A program made the position numbers and the translations under genes. Shown here in pieces: positions 1-8,187 of a DNA stretch of 64,000 bases. The stretch is from Pseudomonas reinekei (GTDB lineage: Bacteria; Pseudomonadota; Gammaproteobacteria; Pseudomonadales; Pseudomonadaceae). Location of the stretch: NCBI RefSeq assembly GCF_001945365.1, contig NZ_MSTQ01000015.1, positions 1-64,000 on the forward strand, in the 5' to 3' direction. The notes below the pieces were generated by a model. The model did no database searches and was not told the origin of the DNA. It saw nothing but the letters and a program-made list of their open reading frames with translations. How positions within the stretch are numbered: the first letter of the stretch is position 1; each line of letters starts with the position of its first letter.

Positions 1-119
1 GCGACATCAGTCATTACCTGATGCATCGGTACAACTGGATTAGACCGCACCAATTCAACAACGGACTGGCCCCAGCTCAGGCCGAGAAAAAACTTAACGT
101 CGTGTCCGGGATTAGTTGA
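1..119 (+). mobile_element. 3' end of an IS3-family transposase (truncated by window edge)
   Basis: An open frame enters from the left edge and ends in TGA at 117-119. Its last 38 residues contain HRYNWIRPHQFNNGLAP, the typical end of the DDE integrase core of IS3-family OrfB transposases, followed by the family's usual short C-terminal stretch. The upstream catalytic part lies outside the window, so completeness cannot be judged. I could not identify the terminal inverted repeat just after the stop codon. Confidence 0.85.
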
Positions 120-314
120 CCACTACAGGGGCATCGGTAACTTGATTCGTGTCACTGCTCATCAGTGATCGGGTTTAGTAGCCCGGCTAAGGTAAAGCGG
201 TCGCGCGAGCGTCATCAGTCAGGTATTCGCCTGCACTTGATGGCAGCTGTGCGCATGGCGTCCTCGGACGCGCCGGTTTTTGCTTTCCCTTGCCGGTCTA
301 CTAACTTGCGCACC

Positions 315-352
315 GCTGCCACCCTTTCGTTTAGTAGCGAGATGGTTGCAGC
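315..352 (+). promoter_or_regulatory. Stem-loop in the leader of the DUF6124 gene
   Basis: GCTGCCACC (315-323) can pair with GGTTGCAGC (344-352) around a 20-nt loop, one G-U or mismatch aside. The hairpin sits immediately upstream of the ribosome binding site AGAAGGGA (361-368) of the gene starting at 376. Position suggests a leader structure affecting translation or transcript stability; function is inference only. Confidence 0.4.
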
Positions 353-375
353 CCTACTTCAGAAGGGACGCAATT

Positions 376-735
376 ATGTTCAAGGTAACGCCAAATCCGC
401 CGGAAACCGATCCGGCATCCCCGTACGAACCCGATTCGAAAAAACTCAACGAGGCCGCCGAACGCGCCCTCAACTTTCACTTTCCCTCGACCGCCGACAT
501 CAAAGCCACGCCGCGCACCGTCAGCACCCTGTTCACCGTCGACCCGCAAGCCACGAGCGAAACCCTGATGGTGTATCTGGTGGAAACGCTGGCCTCGGTG
601 GATGTCATGGTCCATCAATTGGTCGATCACCTGGACGGTGGTTCACGCAATGCCCTGCTGGGGATTTCCAACAGCGTGATGCTGGCGGAGATCACCGCCA
701 ATCGGGTGCTGGATCAGATTGATCCGCCTGAGTAG
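376..735 (+). CDS. DUF6124 family small acidic protein
   Basis: A 119-residue soluble protein with no signal peptide or membrane segment. It resembles the Pseudomonas-restricted DUF6124 family: a disordered, proline-rich N-terminus (about residues 1-30) followed by a helical part containing TLMVYLVETLASVD and a conserved-looking NALLGISNSVMLAEI end. The ATG at 376 is chosen because AGAAGGGA lies 8 nt upstream; the frame is open back to 280 but without a ribosome site. No function is known to me for the family. It stands alone, between an IS remnant and the DUF1028 gene, with a possible structured leader. Confidence 0.75.
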   Translation: MFKVTPNPPETDPASPYEPDSKKLNEAAERALNFHFPSTADIKATPRTVSTLFTVDPQATSETLMVYLVETLASVDVMVHQLVDHLDGGSRNALLGISNSVMLAEITANRVLDQIDPPE

Positions 736-794
736 CACGTCAGGCCTGACCAGTTTTTTCCTTCCCCAAAGCCACAAAAAACCTGCTTTCTCCC

Positions 795-836
795 ATTCCA
801 GTGCATGCACAGAATGCAGTTGCGCGTGCATTGGAA
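795..836. promoter_or_regulatory. Inverted repeat upstream of the DUF1028 gene
   Basis: ATTCCAGTGCAT (795-806) and GTGCATTGGAAT (825-836) form an interrupted dyad with ten of twelve positions matching. It lies 17 nt upstream of the DUF1028 start, overlapping where a promoter or leader would be. It could be a regulator site (for example for the LysR protein encoded at 2782-3702) or an RNA hairpin just before the ribosome site AAGGAG. Confidence 0.4.
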
Positions 837-852
837 TTTTAAGGAGTGAGTC

Positions 853-1530
853 ATGACGTTCTCGATTATCGGACGCTGCCCTGAAACCGGGCAGCTCGGT
901 ATTGCCATCAGTTCTTCAAGCATTGCGGTTGGCGCTCGCTGCCCATGGGCGCGGGCGGGTGTCGGTGCGGTGTCTACGCAGAACATTACGCTGCCGGCGC
1001 TGGGGCCGCAGATTCTGGATTTGCTGGAGCATCAGCATCTGGAGCCCGACGCGGCGCTGGACAAGGCACTGACGTCCAACGGCTGGAGCCAATACCGACA
1101 GGTCACGGTGATCGATGCGTCAGGGCGGATAGCGCTGTTCAGTGGCAAGGAGTCGCTGGGTGTGCACAACGCCGTGAAGGGCGAGCAGTGTGTCGCGGCG
1201 GGTAATTTGCTCGGCGACGTGCGGGTCATCGAAGCGATGGTCGCGGCGTTCGAGGCTGAGCCGGGTCAGTTGGCGGACCGTTTGCTGGCGGCCATGCACG
1301 CGGCGATGGCGGCCGGTGGTGAGGCGGGGCCGGTGCACTCCGCTGCGTTGAAAGTGGTGGGTGACCATACGTGGCCGATCATCGACTTGCGGGTCGACTG
1401 GGCCGAGGAAGATCCCATCGGGCAGCTGGATGGCCTCTGGCAAGCCTATCGACCACAAATGCAGGACTACCTGACGCGCGCACTCAACCCGACGACGGCG
1501 CCGAGCTACGGAGTGCCGGGCGATGAGTGA
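853..1530 (+). CDS. DUF1028 family Ntn-hydrolase-like protein
   Basis: A 225-residue cytoplasmic protein of the DUF1028 family, which belongs to the Ntn-hydrolase superfamily (proteasome-like fold). It opens with MTFSIIGRCPETGQLGIAIS and continues with the family's VGARCPWARAGVGAVSTQN segment; length is normal for the single-domain form. Members are thought to be amide hydrolases but no substrate is settled. AAGGAG sits 6 nt before the ATG. The stop overlaps the start of the M20 deacylase by 8 nt, so the two are surely co-translated, which supports a shared role in releasing an amine from an acylated compound (inference). Confidence 0.85.
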   Translation: MTFSIIGRCPETGQLGIAISSSSIAVGARCPWARAGVGAVSTQNITLPALGPQILDLLEHQHLEPDAALDKALTSNGWSQYRQVTVIDASGRIALFSGKESLGVHNAVKGEQCVAAGNLLGDVRVIEAMVAAFEAEPGQLADRLLAAMHAAMAAGGEAGPVHSAALKVVGDHTWPIIDLRVDWAEEDPIGQLDGLWQAYRPQMQDYLTRALNPTTAPSYGVPGDE

Positions 1531-2719
1531 GGCGTCCAGTCGCGACCTGCTGGAACGCCTGATTGGTTTCGCCACCGTCAGCCGCGATTCCAACCTGGAA
1601 TTGATCCGTTTCATCGAGGCGTACCTGGCCGAACACGGTGTGCAGAGTGAGCTGTTCTTCAACGAAGAAGGGACCAAGGCGAATCTGTTCGCGACCATTG
1701 GTCCGCTCAAATCCGGTGGCGTGGTGCTGTCCGGCCACACCGATGTGGTGCCGGTTGACGGGCAGGCCTGGACGGTCGATCCGTTCCGGCTGACGGAAAA
1801 GGACGGGCGCCTGTACGGCCGTGGCACGGCGGACATGAAAGGCTTCATCGCCTCGGTGCTCGCGGCGGTGCCGACCTTCGTGCAACGTCCGCTTTTGAGC
1901 CCGGTGCACCTGGCCTTTTCCTACGATGAAGAAATCGGCTGCCTGGGTGTCCGGCCGATGCTCGCCGAGCTGGAGAAGCGGCCATTCAAGCCCAAACTGT
2001 GCCTGATCGGCGAGCCGACGGAGCTGAAACCTGTGCTGGGTCACAAGGGCAAGCTGGCGATGCGCTGCGAAGTGCGCGGTGCCGCGTGCCATTCGGCGTA
2101 TGCGCCGTACGGGGTGAACGCGATTGAATATGCCGCGCAGTTGATTGGCCAGTTGGGTGTTATCGGTGCCGGGCTCGCGCATCCTGATCATCATGACGAC
2201 CGTTTCGATCCGCCGTTTTCGACGGTGCAAACGGGTGTGATCAAAGGTGGCCGGGCGTTGAATATTGTTCCTGCTGAATGCGAGTTCGATTTTGAGGTCA
2301 GGGCACTGCCGGACTTTGATGCGCAAAACGTGGCGGATCAATTGCAGGCCTACGCCCGGGAAACCCTTTTGCCCAAGATGCGCGCGGTGCAAGCCGACAC
2401 TGACATTCGTCTGCGGCCGCTTAGCGCTTACCCCGGTTTGGCGACACCGCCCGAGAGTGACGCGGCGCGGTTGCTGGCGCTGTTGAGCAATTCTTCAGCG
2501 TTTGGCACGGTCGCGTTTGGTACCGAGGGCGGGCTGTTTGATCAGGCCGGGATACCCACTGTGGTGTGTGGGCCGGGCAGCATGGATCAAGGGCATAAGC
2601 CTGATGAGTTCATTGCGCTGGAGCAGTTGAGCCGCTGTGATGCGATGTTGGTGCGATTGGCCGACTATTTGAGCGCTGACGCGAACTGTGGGAGCGAGCC
2701 TGCTCGCGAAGGTCGTTAA
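1523..2719 (+). CDS. argE: M20 family deacylase, acetylornithine deacetylase-like
   Basis: A 398-residue zinc peptidase-fold amidohydrolase of the ArgE/DapE group. Visible motifs are the metal-binding SGHTDVVPVDG near residue 72, the GRGTADMKG segment with the bridging Asp, the DEEIGC pair carrying the general base Glu, and CGPGSMDQGHKPDEF with the last His ligand. It likely removes an acyl group from an amino compound; a biosynthetic ArgE role is less likely because Pseudomonas makes ornithine with ArgJ and because it overlaps the DUF1028 gene. The last residues, GSEPAREGR, are encoded by a REP element in which the stop codon lies, so the natural C-terminus has been extended or replaced. Confidence 0.85.
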   Translation: MSEASSRDLLERLIGFATVSRDSNLELIRFIEAYLAEHGVQSELFFNEEGTKANLFATIGPLKSGGVVLSGHTDVVPVDGQAWTVDPFRLTEKDGRLYGRGTADMKGFIASVLAAVPTFVQRPLLSPVHLAFSYDEEIGCLGVRPMLAELEKRPFKPKLCLIGEPTELKPVLGHKGKLAMRCEVRGAACHSAYAPYGVNAIEYAAQLIGQLGVIGAGLAHPDHHDDRFDPPFSTVQTGVIKGGRALNIVPAECEFDFEVRALPDFDAQNVADQLQAYARETLLPKMRAVQADTDIRLRPLSAYPGLATPPESDAARLLALLSNSSAFGTVAFGTEGGLFDQAGIPTVVCGPGSMDQGHKPDEFIALEQLSRCDAMLVRLADYLSADANCGSEPAREGR

Positions 2720-2786
2720 CGAAAGCCCGTGTTGTCTGATTGAACGCGGTGCCTGCGAGGCCATCGCGAGCAGGCTCGCTCCTACA
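2687..2786. repeat. REP pair between convergent genes
   Basis: TGTGGGAGCGAGCCTGCTCG starts at 2687 and its inverse ends near 2786 (GAGCAGGCTCGCTCCTACA), about 100 bp apart: a REP doublet. The stop codons of both flanking genes fall inside it (TAA at 2717, and TAG on the minus strand at 2784-2782). It may act as a bidirectional terminator or mRNA stabiliser. Confidence 0.9.
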
Positions 2787-3702
2787 AGGAGCCTGCCACC
2801 TTCTGGCTCAACTGCTCGCGACAAAAATCCACGAACAACTGCGCAGGCTTGGTCAGTTGACTGCGTTTGAGGTGAGCGGACGCCAGGCCGGACATTGTCA
2901 CCGGTTCTTTGATGTTCACCGAGATCACTTTCTTGCCGTCGTAAGTGCATTCCGAATGCGGGCGGGTGACCAGGATCGAGAAGCCGAAACCCTGACCAAC
3001 CATGCCCCGCACCATCTCGATCGAAGGCGAGCTGAAGACGATGTTGGGCGTCAGGTCCAGTTCGTGGAACAGGCTCACGAAGTAAGTCCGGCTCGGCTGC
3101 ACATCGAGCAGAATCATCGGCTCGCTGCACAGGTCCCGCAGCGATACTTCTTTCTGACCGGCGAAGCGGTGGCCTTCCGGCAGCAGGACGTAAGGCTTTT
3201 GCGGTGGCATCAGCGGCGTGGTCTGGATGGTGCCGTCCAGCCCGTGATCGTAGAGGAAGGCCACGTCGAAAGTACCAGCGGTCAGGCCTTGCACCAGCTC
3301 TTGTTGTTCGCCATCGCGGATGCGGATGTCCACGCCCGGGTAGAGCTTGCGAAAGCCGGCGATCAGTTGTGGCAAATACAACGGCGCGACGGTCTCGAAG
3401 CAGCCAATGTCGATTTGTCCGGACACCGTGTCGTTATCCGCCAGCGCATTCTGTTCAAACTCCCTGGCCATCCGCAGCAGCTCTTGCGCCTTGTGATAGA
3501 AGCGCGTACCGGTGGGCGTCAGCGACACGCCCTGGGCGTGGTGGCGGATGAACAACTGGACGTTGAATGACTCTTCCAGACTCTTGATCGCCGTGGAAAC
3601 GGAAGGCTGAGCAATGTACAGCTGTCGCGAGGCTTCGGCGACACTGCCGGCTTCTACCGTTGTGACGAAATACTTGAGTTGTCGCAATGTATAGGAAGCC
3701 AC
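2782..3702 (-). CDS. LysR family transcriptional regulator
   Basis: A 306-residue LysR-type regulator. The N-terminal winged HTH (residues about 3-62: LRQLKYFVTTVEAGSVAEAS, then QLYIAQPSVSTAIKSLE) is followed by the effector-binding domain starting near residue 90. I chose the GTG at 3702 because GAGG lies 5 nt upstream and the protein then begins MASYTLRQLKYF; an in-frame TTG at 3735 gives 11 more residues. It is divergent from the aldehyde dehydrogenase and convergent with the deacylase gene, so it is the obvious local regulator of the amine cluster. Its stop TAG is formed by the edge of a REP element. Confidence 0.9.
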   Translation of the reverse strand: MASYTLRQLKYFVTTVEAGSVAEASRQLYIAQPSVSTAIKSLEESFNVQLFIRHHAQGVSLTPTGTRFYHKAQELLRMAREFEQNALADNDTVSGQIDIGCFETVAPLYLPQLIAGFRKLYPGVDIRIRDGEQQELVQGLTAGTFDVAFLYDHGLDGTIQTTPLMPPQKPYVLLPEGHRFAGQKEVSLRDLCSEPMILLDVQPSRTYFVSLFHELDLTPNIVFSSPSIEMVRGMVGQGFGFSILVTRPHSECTYDGKKVISVNIKEPVTMSGLASAHLKRSQLTKPAQLFVDFCREQLSQKVAGSL

Positions 3703-3791
3703 ACGCACCTCGTTCTGCTTTGTTTTGTGCTGCAAGACCGGATGGCCGCCGCACAGATGGTTGACTGAACCTTACCCTATGCGGGTTCCGG

Positions 3792-3813
3792 ACTGGGTCA
3801 GCGCTTACCCAGT
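3792..3813. promoter_or_regulatory. Dyad in the LysR/aldehyde dehydrogenase divergent region
   Basis: ACTGGGT (3792-3798) and ACCCAGT (3807-3813) form a perfect 7-bp interrupted dyad with an 8-bp spacer, midway between the divergent starts at 3702 and 3932. Spacing and place fit a LysR-type regulator site. The rest of the 229-bp gap is AT-richer (3813-3850) and probably holds the promoters. Confidence 0.5.
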
Positions 3814-3931
3814 TTTTTCTTATACCCCGAGCACATTTTTAATAATTTTCCTCTGCGTACGGTTGCCGCACTATCTCTACAACCTCTGATAACAACCCCG
3901 ACCACCCAGGCGGTCGTAAAGGGAGCGTAGC

Positions 3932-5422
3932 GTGTTCGACCTCGACTATTGGCAGCAACGAGCTGCCCGGCAAACCTTCTCTGACAAAGCCTTGATCGAT
4001 GGCCGGCAGGTCGCTGCGTCGTCGGGCGTAACCTTCGATTCGATCAACCCGGCGACGAATCAGTTGCTTGCCCGTGTCGCCGCGTGTGGCGAAGTGGAAG
4101 TGGAACTGGCCGTGCGCAGTGCGCGTCGCGCTTTCAATGAAGGCCCGTGGGCGCGGATGGCGCCGGTCGAGCGCAAGCGGGTGATGCTGCGTCTGTCCGA
4201 GCTGGTGCTGGCGCACCGCGAAGAACTCGCGCTGCTGGATTCGCTGAACATGGGCAAACCGGTGATGGATGCCTACAACATCGACGTCCCCGGTGCCGCC
4301 CATGTGTTCGCCTGGTACGGCGAGTCGCTGGACAAGCTTTACGATCAGGTCGCGCCCACCGCGTCATCGGCGCTGGCGACCATCACCCGTGAAGCCTTGG
4401 GTGTTGTCGCGGCTGTGGTGCCGTGGAATTTCCCGCTCGACATGGCCGCCTGGAAACTGGCCCCGGCGCTCGCGGCTGGCAATAGTGTGGTGCTCAAGCC
4501 CGCCGAGCAATCGCCGTTCTCGGCACTGCGTCTGGCCGAACTGGCGCTGGAAGCCGGTTTGCCGCCGGGCGTGCTGAACGTGTTGCCGGGGCTGGGCGAG
4601 TCTGCCGGCAAGGCGCTGGGCCTGCACCCGGATGTCGATTGCCTGGTGTTCACCGGCTCGACTCAGGTCGGCAAATACTTCATGCAATACGCTGCGCAAT
4701 CGAACCTCAAGCAGGTCTGGCTTGAATGCGGTGGCAAGAGCCCGAGCCTGGTGTTCGACGATTGCCGGGATCTGGATCTGGCCGCAGAGAAAGCGGCGTT
4801 CGGCATCTTCTTCAATCAGGGCGAGGTGTGCTCGGCCAACTCGCGGCTGTATGTGCAGCGCTCGGTCAAAGATGAGTTTATCGAGCGTCTGTTGGAGAAG
4901 GCCAAAGCCTGGATGCCCGGCGATCCACTGAAGCCTGCAAGCCCGGCTGGCGCGATTGTCGATTCGACCCAGGCGTCACGCGTGATGAGTGCGATCGAAC
5001 GCGCCCACGAAGACGGCGCCCGACTGCTTACCGGTGGCCGGCGCTTGAGCTTCAACGGCTCCGACAACTTTATCGAGCCGACCATTTTTGCCGACGTCGA
5101 TCATGATTCGCACCTGTCGCGCGAAGAAGTGTTTGGCCCGGTGCTGGCGATCTCCACGTTCGACACCGAAGAGCAAGCGGTGCGGTTGGCCAACGACAGC
5201 ATTTACGGGCTGGCGGCGTCTGTGTGGAGCGACGACCTGAATCGCGCGCACCGGGTTGCACGGGCGCTGAAGGCGGGCACCGTTTCGGTGAACACCGTGG
5301 ATGCGCTTGATGTCTGCGTGCCGTTCGGTGGTGGCAAGCAATCGGGTTTCGGCCGGGACCTGTCGTTGCACTCGTTTGATAAATACACCCAGTTGAAAAC
5401 CACCTGGTTTCAACTGCGGTAA
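3932..5422 (+). CDS. Aldehyde dehydrogenase, PuuC-like
   Basis: A 496-residue NAD(P)+-dependent aldehyde dehydrogenase. It matches PuuC (gamma-glutamyl-gamma-aminobutyraldehyde dehydrogenase) over its length, from the start MFDLDYWQQRA to the end LKTTW. Motifs: VPWNFPLDMAAWKLAPALAA, FTGSTQVGK (cofactor loop), LECGGKSP with the general base Glu, NQGEVCSANSR with the catalytic Cys, and EEVFGPV. It should oxidise the aldehyde made by the aminotransferase encoded at 8188. It is transcribed away from the LysR gene and is followed by the transport and aminotransferase genes in the same direction. AGGGAGCG lies upstream of the ATG. Confidence 0.92.
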   Translation: MFDLDYWQQRAARQTFSDKALIDGRQVAASSGVTFDSINPATNQLLARVAACGEVEVELAVRSARRAFNEGPWARMAPVERKRVMLRLSELVLAHREELALLDSLNMGKPVMDAYNIDVPGAAHVFAWYGESLDKLYDQVAPTASSALATITREALGVVAAVVPWNFPLDMAAWKLAPALAAGNSVVLKPAEQSPFSALRLAELALEAGLPPGVLNVLPGLGESAGKALGLHPDVDCLVFTGSTQVGKYFMQYAAQSNLKQVWLECGGKSPSLVFDDCRDLDLAAEKAAFGIFFNQGEVCSANSRLYVQRSVKDEFIERLLEKAKAWMPGDPLKPASPAGAIVDSTQASRVMSAIERAHEDGARLLTGGRRLSFNGSDNFIEPTIFADVDHDSHLSREEVFGPVLAISTFDTEEQAVRLANDSIYGLAASVWSDDLNRAHRVARALKAGTVSVNTVDALDVCVPFGGGKQSGFGRDLSLHSFDKYTQLKTTWFQLR

Positions 5423-5439
5423 GCGACTGCTGAACAATT

Positions 5440-5464
5440 AACCGCATGCAGATTGTGTGCGGTT
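5440..5464. terminator. Stem-loop between aldehyde dehydrogenase and binding-protein genes
   Basis: AACCGCA (5440-5446) pairs with TGCGGTT (5458-5464), extended by GC/TG contacts inside. No strong T-run follows, so it may be an attenuating or mRNA-processing hairpin rather than a full terminator. Confidence 0.45.
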
Positions 5465-5571
5465 TGAAGAATAAAAAGATGTCACCACGCGGAGAGTCTT
5501 CCGTGAACTTGCGGCTGCGTGGCCGTGACTGCCTCAGTAACTAACCACAATTAAAAAGTGAGGGAGCTTTC

Positions 5572-6612
5572 ATGTTCAGATATTCGTCTTCAAGCGTTGT
5601 AACAGCATTGTTGGTATTGACGGTGCCCGTTGTTGCGCACTCCGAAAGTCTCACGGTTATTTCGTTCGGCGGTGCGACCAAGGCCGCGCAAGAGGGGGCT
5701 TATTTCAAACCCTTCGAACAAAGTGGTGCCGGCAAAGTTGTGGTGGGCGAGTACAGCGGTGAATTGTCCAAAGTCAAAGCCATGGTCGATGTGGGCCAGG
5801 TCAGCTGGGACGTCGTCGAAGTCGAAAGTCCTGAGCTGCTGCGCGGCTGCGAAGAAGGGCTGTTCGAGCGCCTGGACCCGGCGCTGATCGGCGATTCAAA
5901 CAGCTATTTGCCGGGCGCGGTCAGCGAGTGCGGCGTGGCCAGCTACGTGTGGTCGATGGTGCTCGCTTACAACTCGAACAAGGTGGCTGCGGCGCCAACG
6001 TCGTGGGCGGACATGTGGAACCTGCAGCAATTCCCCGGCAAGCGTGGTCTGCGCAAAGGCGCCAAGTACACGCTGGAAGTGGCGCTGCTCGCCGATGGGG
6101 TCAAACAGGATGACCTGTACAAAGTGCTGGGCACCAAGGAAGGCGTGGATCGGGCGTTTCACAAGCTCGACCAGATCAAGCCCTCGATCCAGTGGTGGGA
6201 AGCCGGCGCCCAGCCACCGCAATGGCTCGCGGCCGGTGACGTGGTGATGTCGGCGGCCTACAACGGCCGGATTGCCGTGGCGCAAAAGGAAGGTTCGAAA
6301 CTGGCCATCTCTTGGAACGGTCACCTCTACGATCCTGATCACTGGGCCATCGTTCGCGGCAGTCCGAACAAGGCGCTGGCCGAGCGTTTCATCGTGTTTG
6401 CCAGCCAGGCGAGCGGTCAGAAGTCTTTCTCCACGCAGATTCCTTACGGCCCGATCCGCAAGGATGTCCTGGCGCAACTGCCGGCCGACACGCTCGCTCA
6501 ACTGCCCACGGCTCAAGCCAATTTGTCTGAAGGCCAGTTGGTGGATGCCACGTTCTGGGTCGATCACGGCGAAGAGCTTGAGGAACGTTTCAACGCCTGG
6601 GCAGCCCGCTAA
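5572..6612 (+). CDS. Polyamine-type ABC transporter substrate-binding protein
   Basis: A 346-residue periplasmic binding protein of the PotD/spermidine-putrescine class. A signal peptide of about 24 residues ends at VVAHSES; the mature protein begins LTVISFGGATKAAQEG and contains WDVVEVESPELLRGCEEG and AYNSNKV, all typical of the family. GTGAGGGAG precedes the ATG. No ABC permease or ATPase gene is next to it; the next gene is a single-polypeptide APC permease. It may serve a transporter encoded elsewhere. Confidence 0.88.
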   Translation: MFRYSSSSVVTALLVLTVPVVAHSESLTVISFGGATKAAQEGAYFKPFEQSGAGKVVVGEYSGELSKVKAMVDVGQVSWDVVEVESPELLRGCEEGLFERLDPALIGDSNSYLPGAVSECGVASYVWSMVLAYNSNKVAAAPTSWADMWNLQQFPGKRGLRKGAKYTLEVALLADGVKQDDLYKVLGTKEGVDRAFHKLDQIKPSIQWWEAGAQPPQWLAAGDVVMSAAYNGRIAVAQKEGSKLAISWNGHLYDPDHWAIVRGSPNKALAERFIVFASQASGQKSFSTQIPYGPIRKDVLAQLPADTLAQLPTAQANLSEGQLVDATFWVDHGEELEERFNAWAAR

Positions 6613-6713
6613 GCCGCTGTTGTCTTCAATCGCCACTCAAGGATGAGTCGCGATGTTCATCCCTGCCTTCTACGCGGAGGCGATCAACAACAAGAAAACA
6701 CGGGGAGTTTGTC

Positions 6714-8159
6714 ATGAGTTCAAGTACAACCGCGTCCATCCAGGCGCCGTCCGGTGGTTTGCGCCGGGTCCTGGGGCTGGGCTCGTTGCTGGCCGTTGCG
6801 GTGGGCGTCGTGGTGTCGCAAGGCGTCATGGTGCTGATGCTGCAAGGCGCGGGCATCGCCGGTTTCGGCTTCATCATTCCGCTGGCCATCGCCTATGTGC
6901 TGGCGATCACCTACGCCTGGTCGTTTTCCGAGCTGGCCTTGATGATCCCGCGGGCAGGCAGCCTCAGCAGTTACACCGAAGTGGCGATCGGGCATTTTCC
7001 GGCGATTCTCGCGACCTTTTCGGGGTACATGGTGGTGGCGATGTTTGCGCTTTCCGCCGAGTTGCTGTTGCTGGATCTGGTGATCAGCAAGGTCTATCCC
7101 GATGTCATTCCGCACATGGTGGTGGCTTACGGCGTGCTGGGGTTGTTCACCGTCTTGAACCTGTTTGGCATTGATGTCTTCGCCAAACTGCAGAACGTGC
7201 TGGCGCTGGTGATGGTGGTGATTCTCGTCGCCATGGGCCTGGCGTCGCTGAGTAACGGCCAGGCCAGTTTGCAGTTGCCGCTGGATCAGGGCTGGAACCC
7301 GCTGGAGTTCGGCGCAATCACCCTGGCGGCCATGGCGGTGTGGGGTTTTGTCGGGGCTGAATTCGTCTGCCCGCTGGTGGAAGAAACCCGCAATCCCGAG
7401 CGCAATATTCCGCGTTCGATGACCATCGGCCTGACCGTGATTTTCGGCGTGATTGCCCTGTATTGCTTCGGCGCTTTGCTGTGCATCCCGCGTGAACAAT
7501 TGGCCAGTGATGCCTTGCCGCATTACCTGCTGGCGACCACGGTTTTCGGTGAGGCCGGCAAGTTGTTCCTGGTGGTCGCGGCCATTACCGCGACGTGCAG
7601 CACCGTGAACTCGTCACTGGCCGCGTTGCCGCGCATGCTTTACGGCATGGCGCAAAACGGTCAGGCATTCCCGCAATTCAAGAAGCTGACGGCGCGCGGT
7701 CGTACGCCGTGGGTGGCGGTGCTGTTCGTTGCCGCGATCACCGGCCTGCCGATCCTCATTCTGGGGCACGACGCGGCGGCGATCAGCTTGCTGCTTCTGG
7801 CTGCCGCGTTGGCCTGGTTGCTGGCCTACATCATCGTGCACATCGATGTGATCGCCTTGCGCCGGCGCTATCCCCACCTGGCGCGTCCATTCCGTTCACC
7901 GTTTTATCCATGGCCACAGGTCGTCGGCATCGTCGGCATGCTGTTTGCGATCTACCACGTATCGCCAACGCCAGAGATGACCGCCAGTATTTTTGCTTGC
8001 GCCGGCGTGGTGCTGGGCGTGATTTCGGTGATTGCCGTGGTGTGGGTCAAGTTCGTGATGCGCAAACCACTGTTCACGCCAGAACCCCTGATCCAGAACG
8101 AATCGCAGGACAACGGTGTGCCTGCCGTGGCACCGCTGACTACCGTGACCGGGAACTGA
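6714..8159 (+). CDS. APC family amino acid/polyamine permease
   Basis: A 481-residue inner-membrane protein with about twelve hydrophobic segments, of the amino acid-polyamine-organocation superfamily. The first segment (LGSLLAVAVGVVVSQGVMVL) carries the family's unwound TM1 glycine region, and FVGAEFVCPLVEETRNPER is the conserved TM6-7 loop. It probably imports the cluster's amine or amino acid substrate by proton or sodium symport. CGGGGAG lies 11 nt upstream. It lies 101 bp after the binding-protein gene and 28 bp before the aminotransferase gene. Confidence 0.9.
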   Translation: MSSSTTASIQAPSGGLRRVLGLGSLLAVAVGVVVSQGVMVLMLQGAGIAGFGFIIPLAIAYVLAITYAWSFSELALMIPRAGSLSSYTEVAIGHFPAILATFSGYMVVAMFALSAELLLLDLVISKVYPDVIPHMVVAYGVLGLFTVLNLFGIDVFAKLQNVLALVMVVILVAMGLASLSNGQASLQLPLDQGWNPLEFGAITLAAMAVWGFVGAEFVCPLVEETRNPERNIPRSMTIGLTVIFGVIALYCFGALLCIPREQLASDALPHYLLATTVFGEAGKLFLVVAAITATCSTVNSSLAALPRMLYGMAQNGQAFPQFKKLTARGRTPWVAVLFVAAITGLPILILGHDAAAISLLLLAAALAWLLAYIIVHIDVIALRRRYPHLARPFRSPFYPWPQVVGIVGMLFAIYHVSPTPEMTASIFACAGVVLGVISVIAVVWVKFVMRKPLFTPEPLIQNESQDNGVPAVAPLTTVTGN

Positions 8160-8187
8160 ACCTTTATTCAATTCAGGAGAATAAGAG

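Noticed and set aside
1..119. A complete insertion sequence at the left edge
   Set aside because: Only the C-terminus of the transposase lies in the window and no terminal repeat could be identified.
280..375. Extending the DUF6124 gene to an upstream start
   Set aside because: The extension lacks a ribosome site and crosses the leader hairpin; the ATG at 376 has one and gives the normal family length.
1484..2392. 302-codon open frame on the minus strand opposite the deacylase gene
   Set aside because: Shadow frame rich in His/Arg/Gln without motifs; the plus-strand M20 protein has all expected motifs.
2687..2786. REP pairs read as a CRISPR array
   Set aside because: The repeats are palindromic doublets scattered singly through the window, without regular spacers or cas genes.
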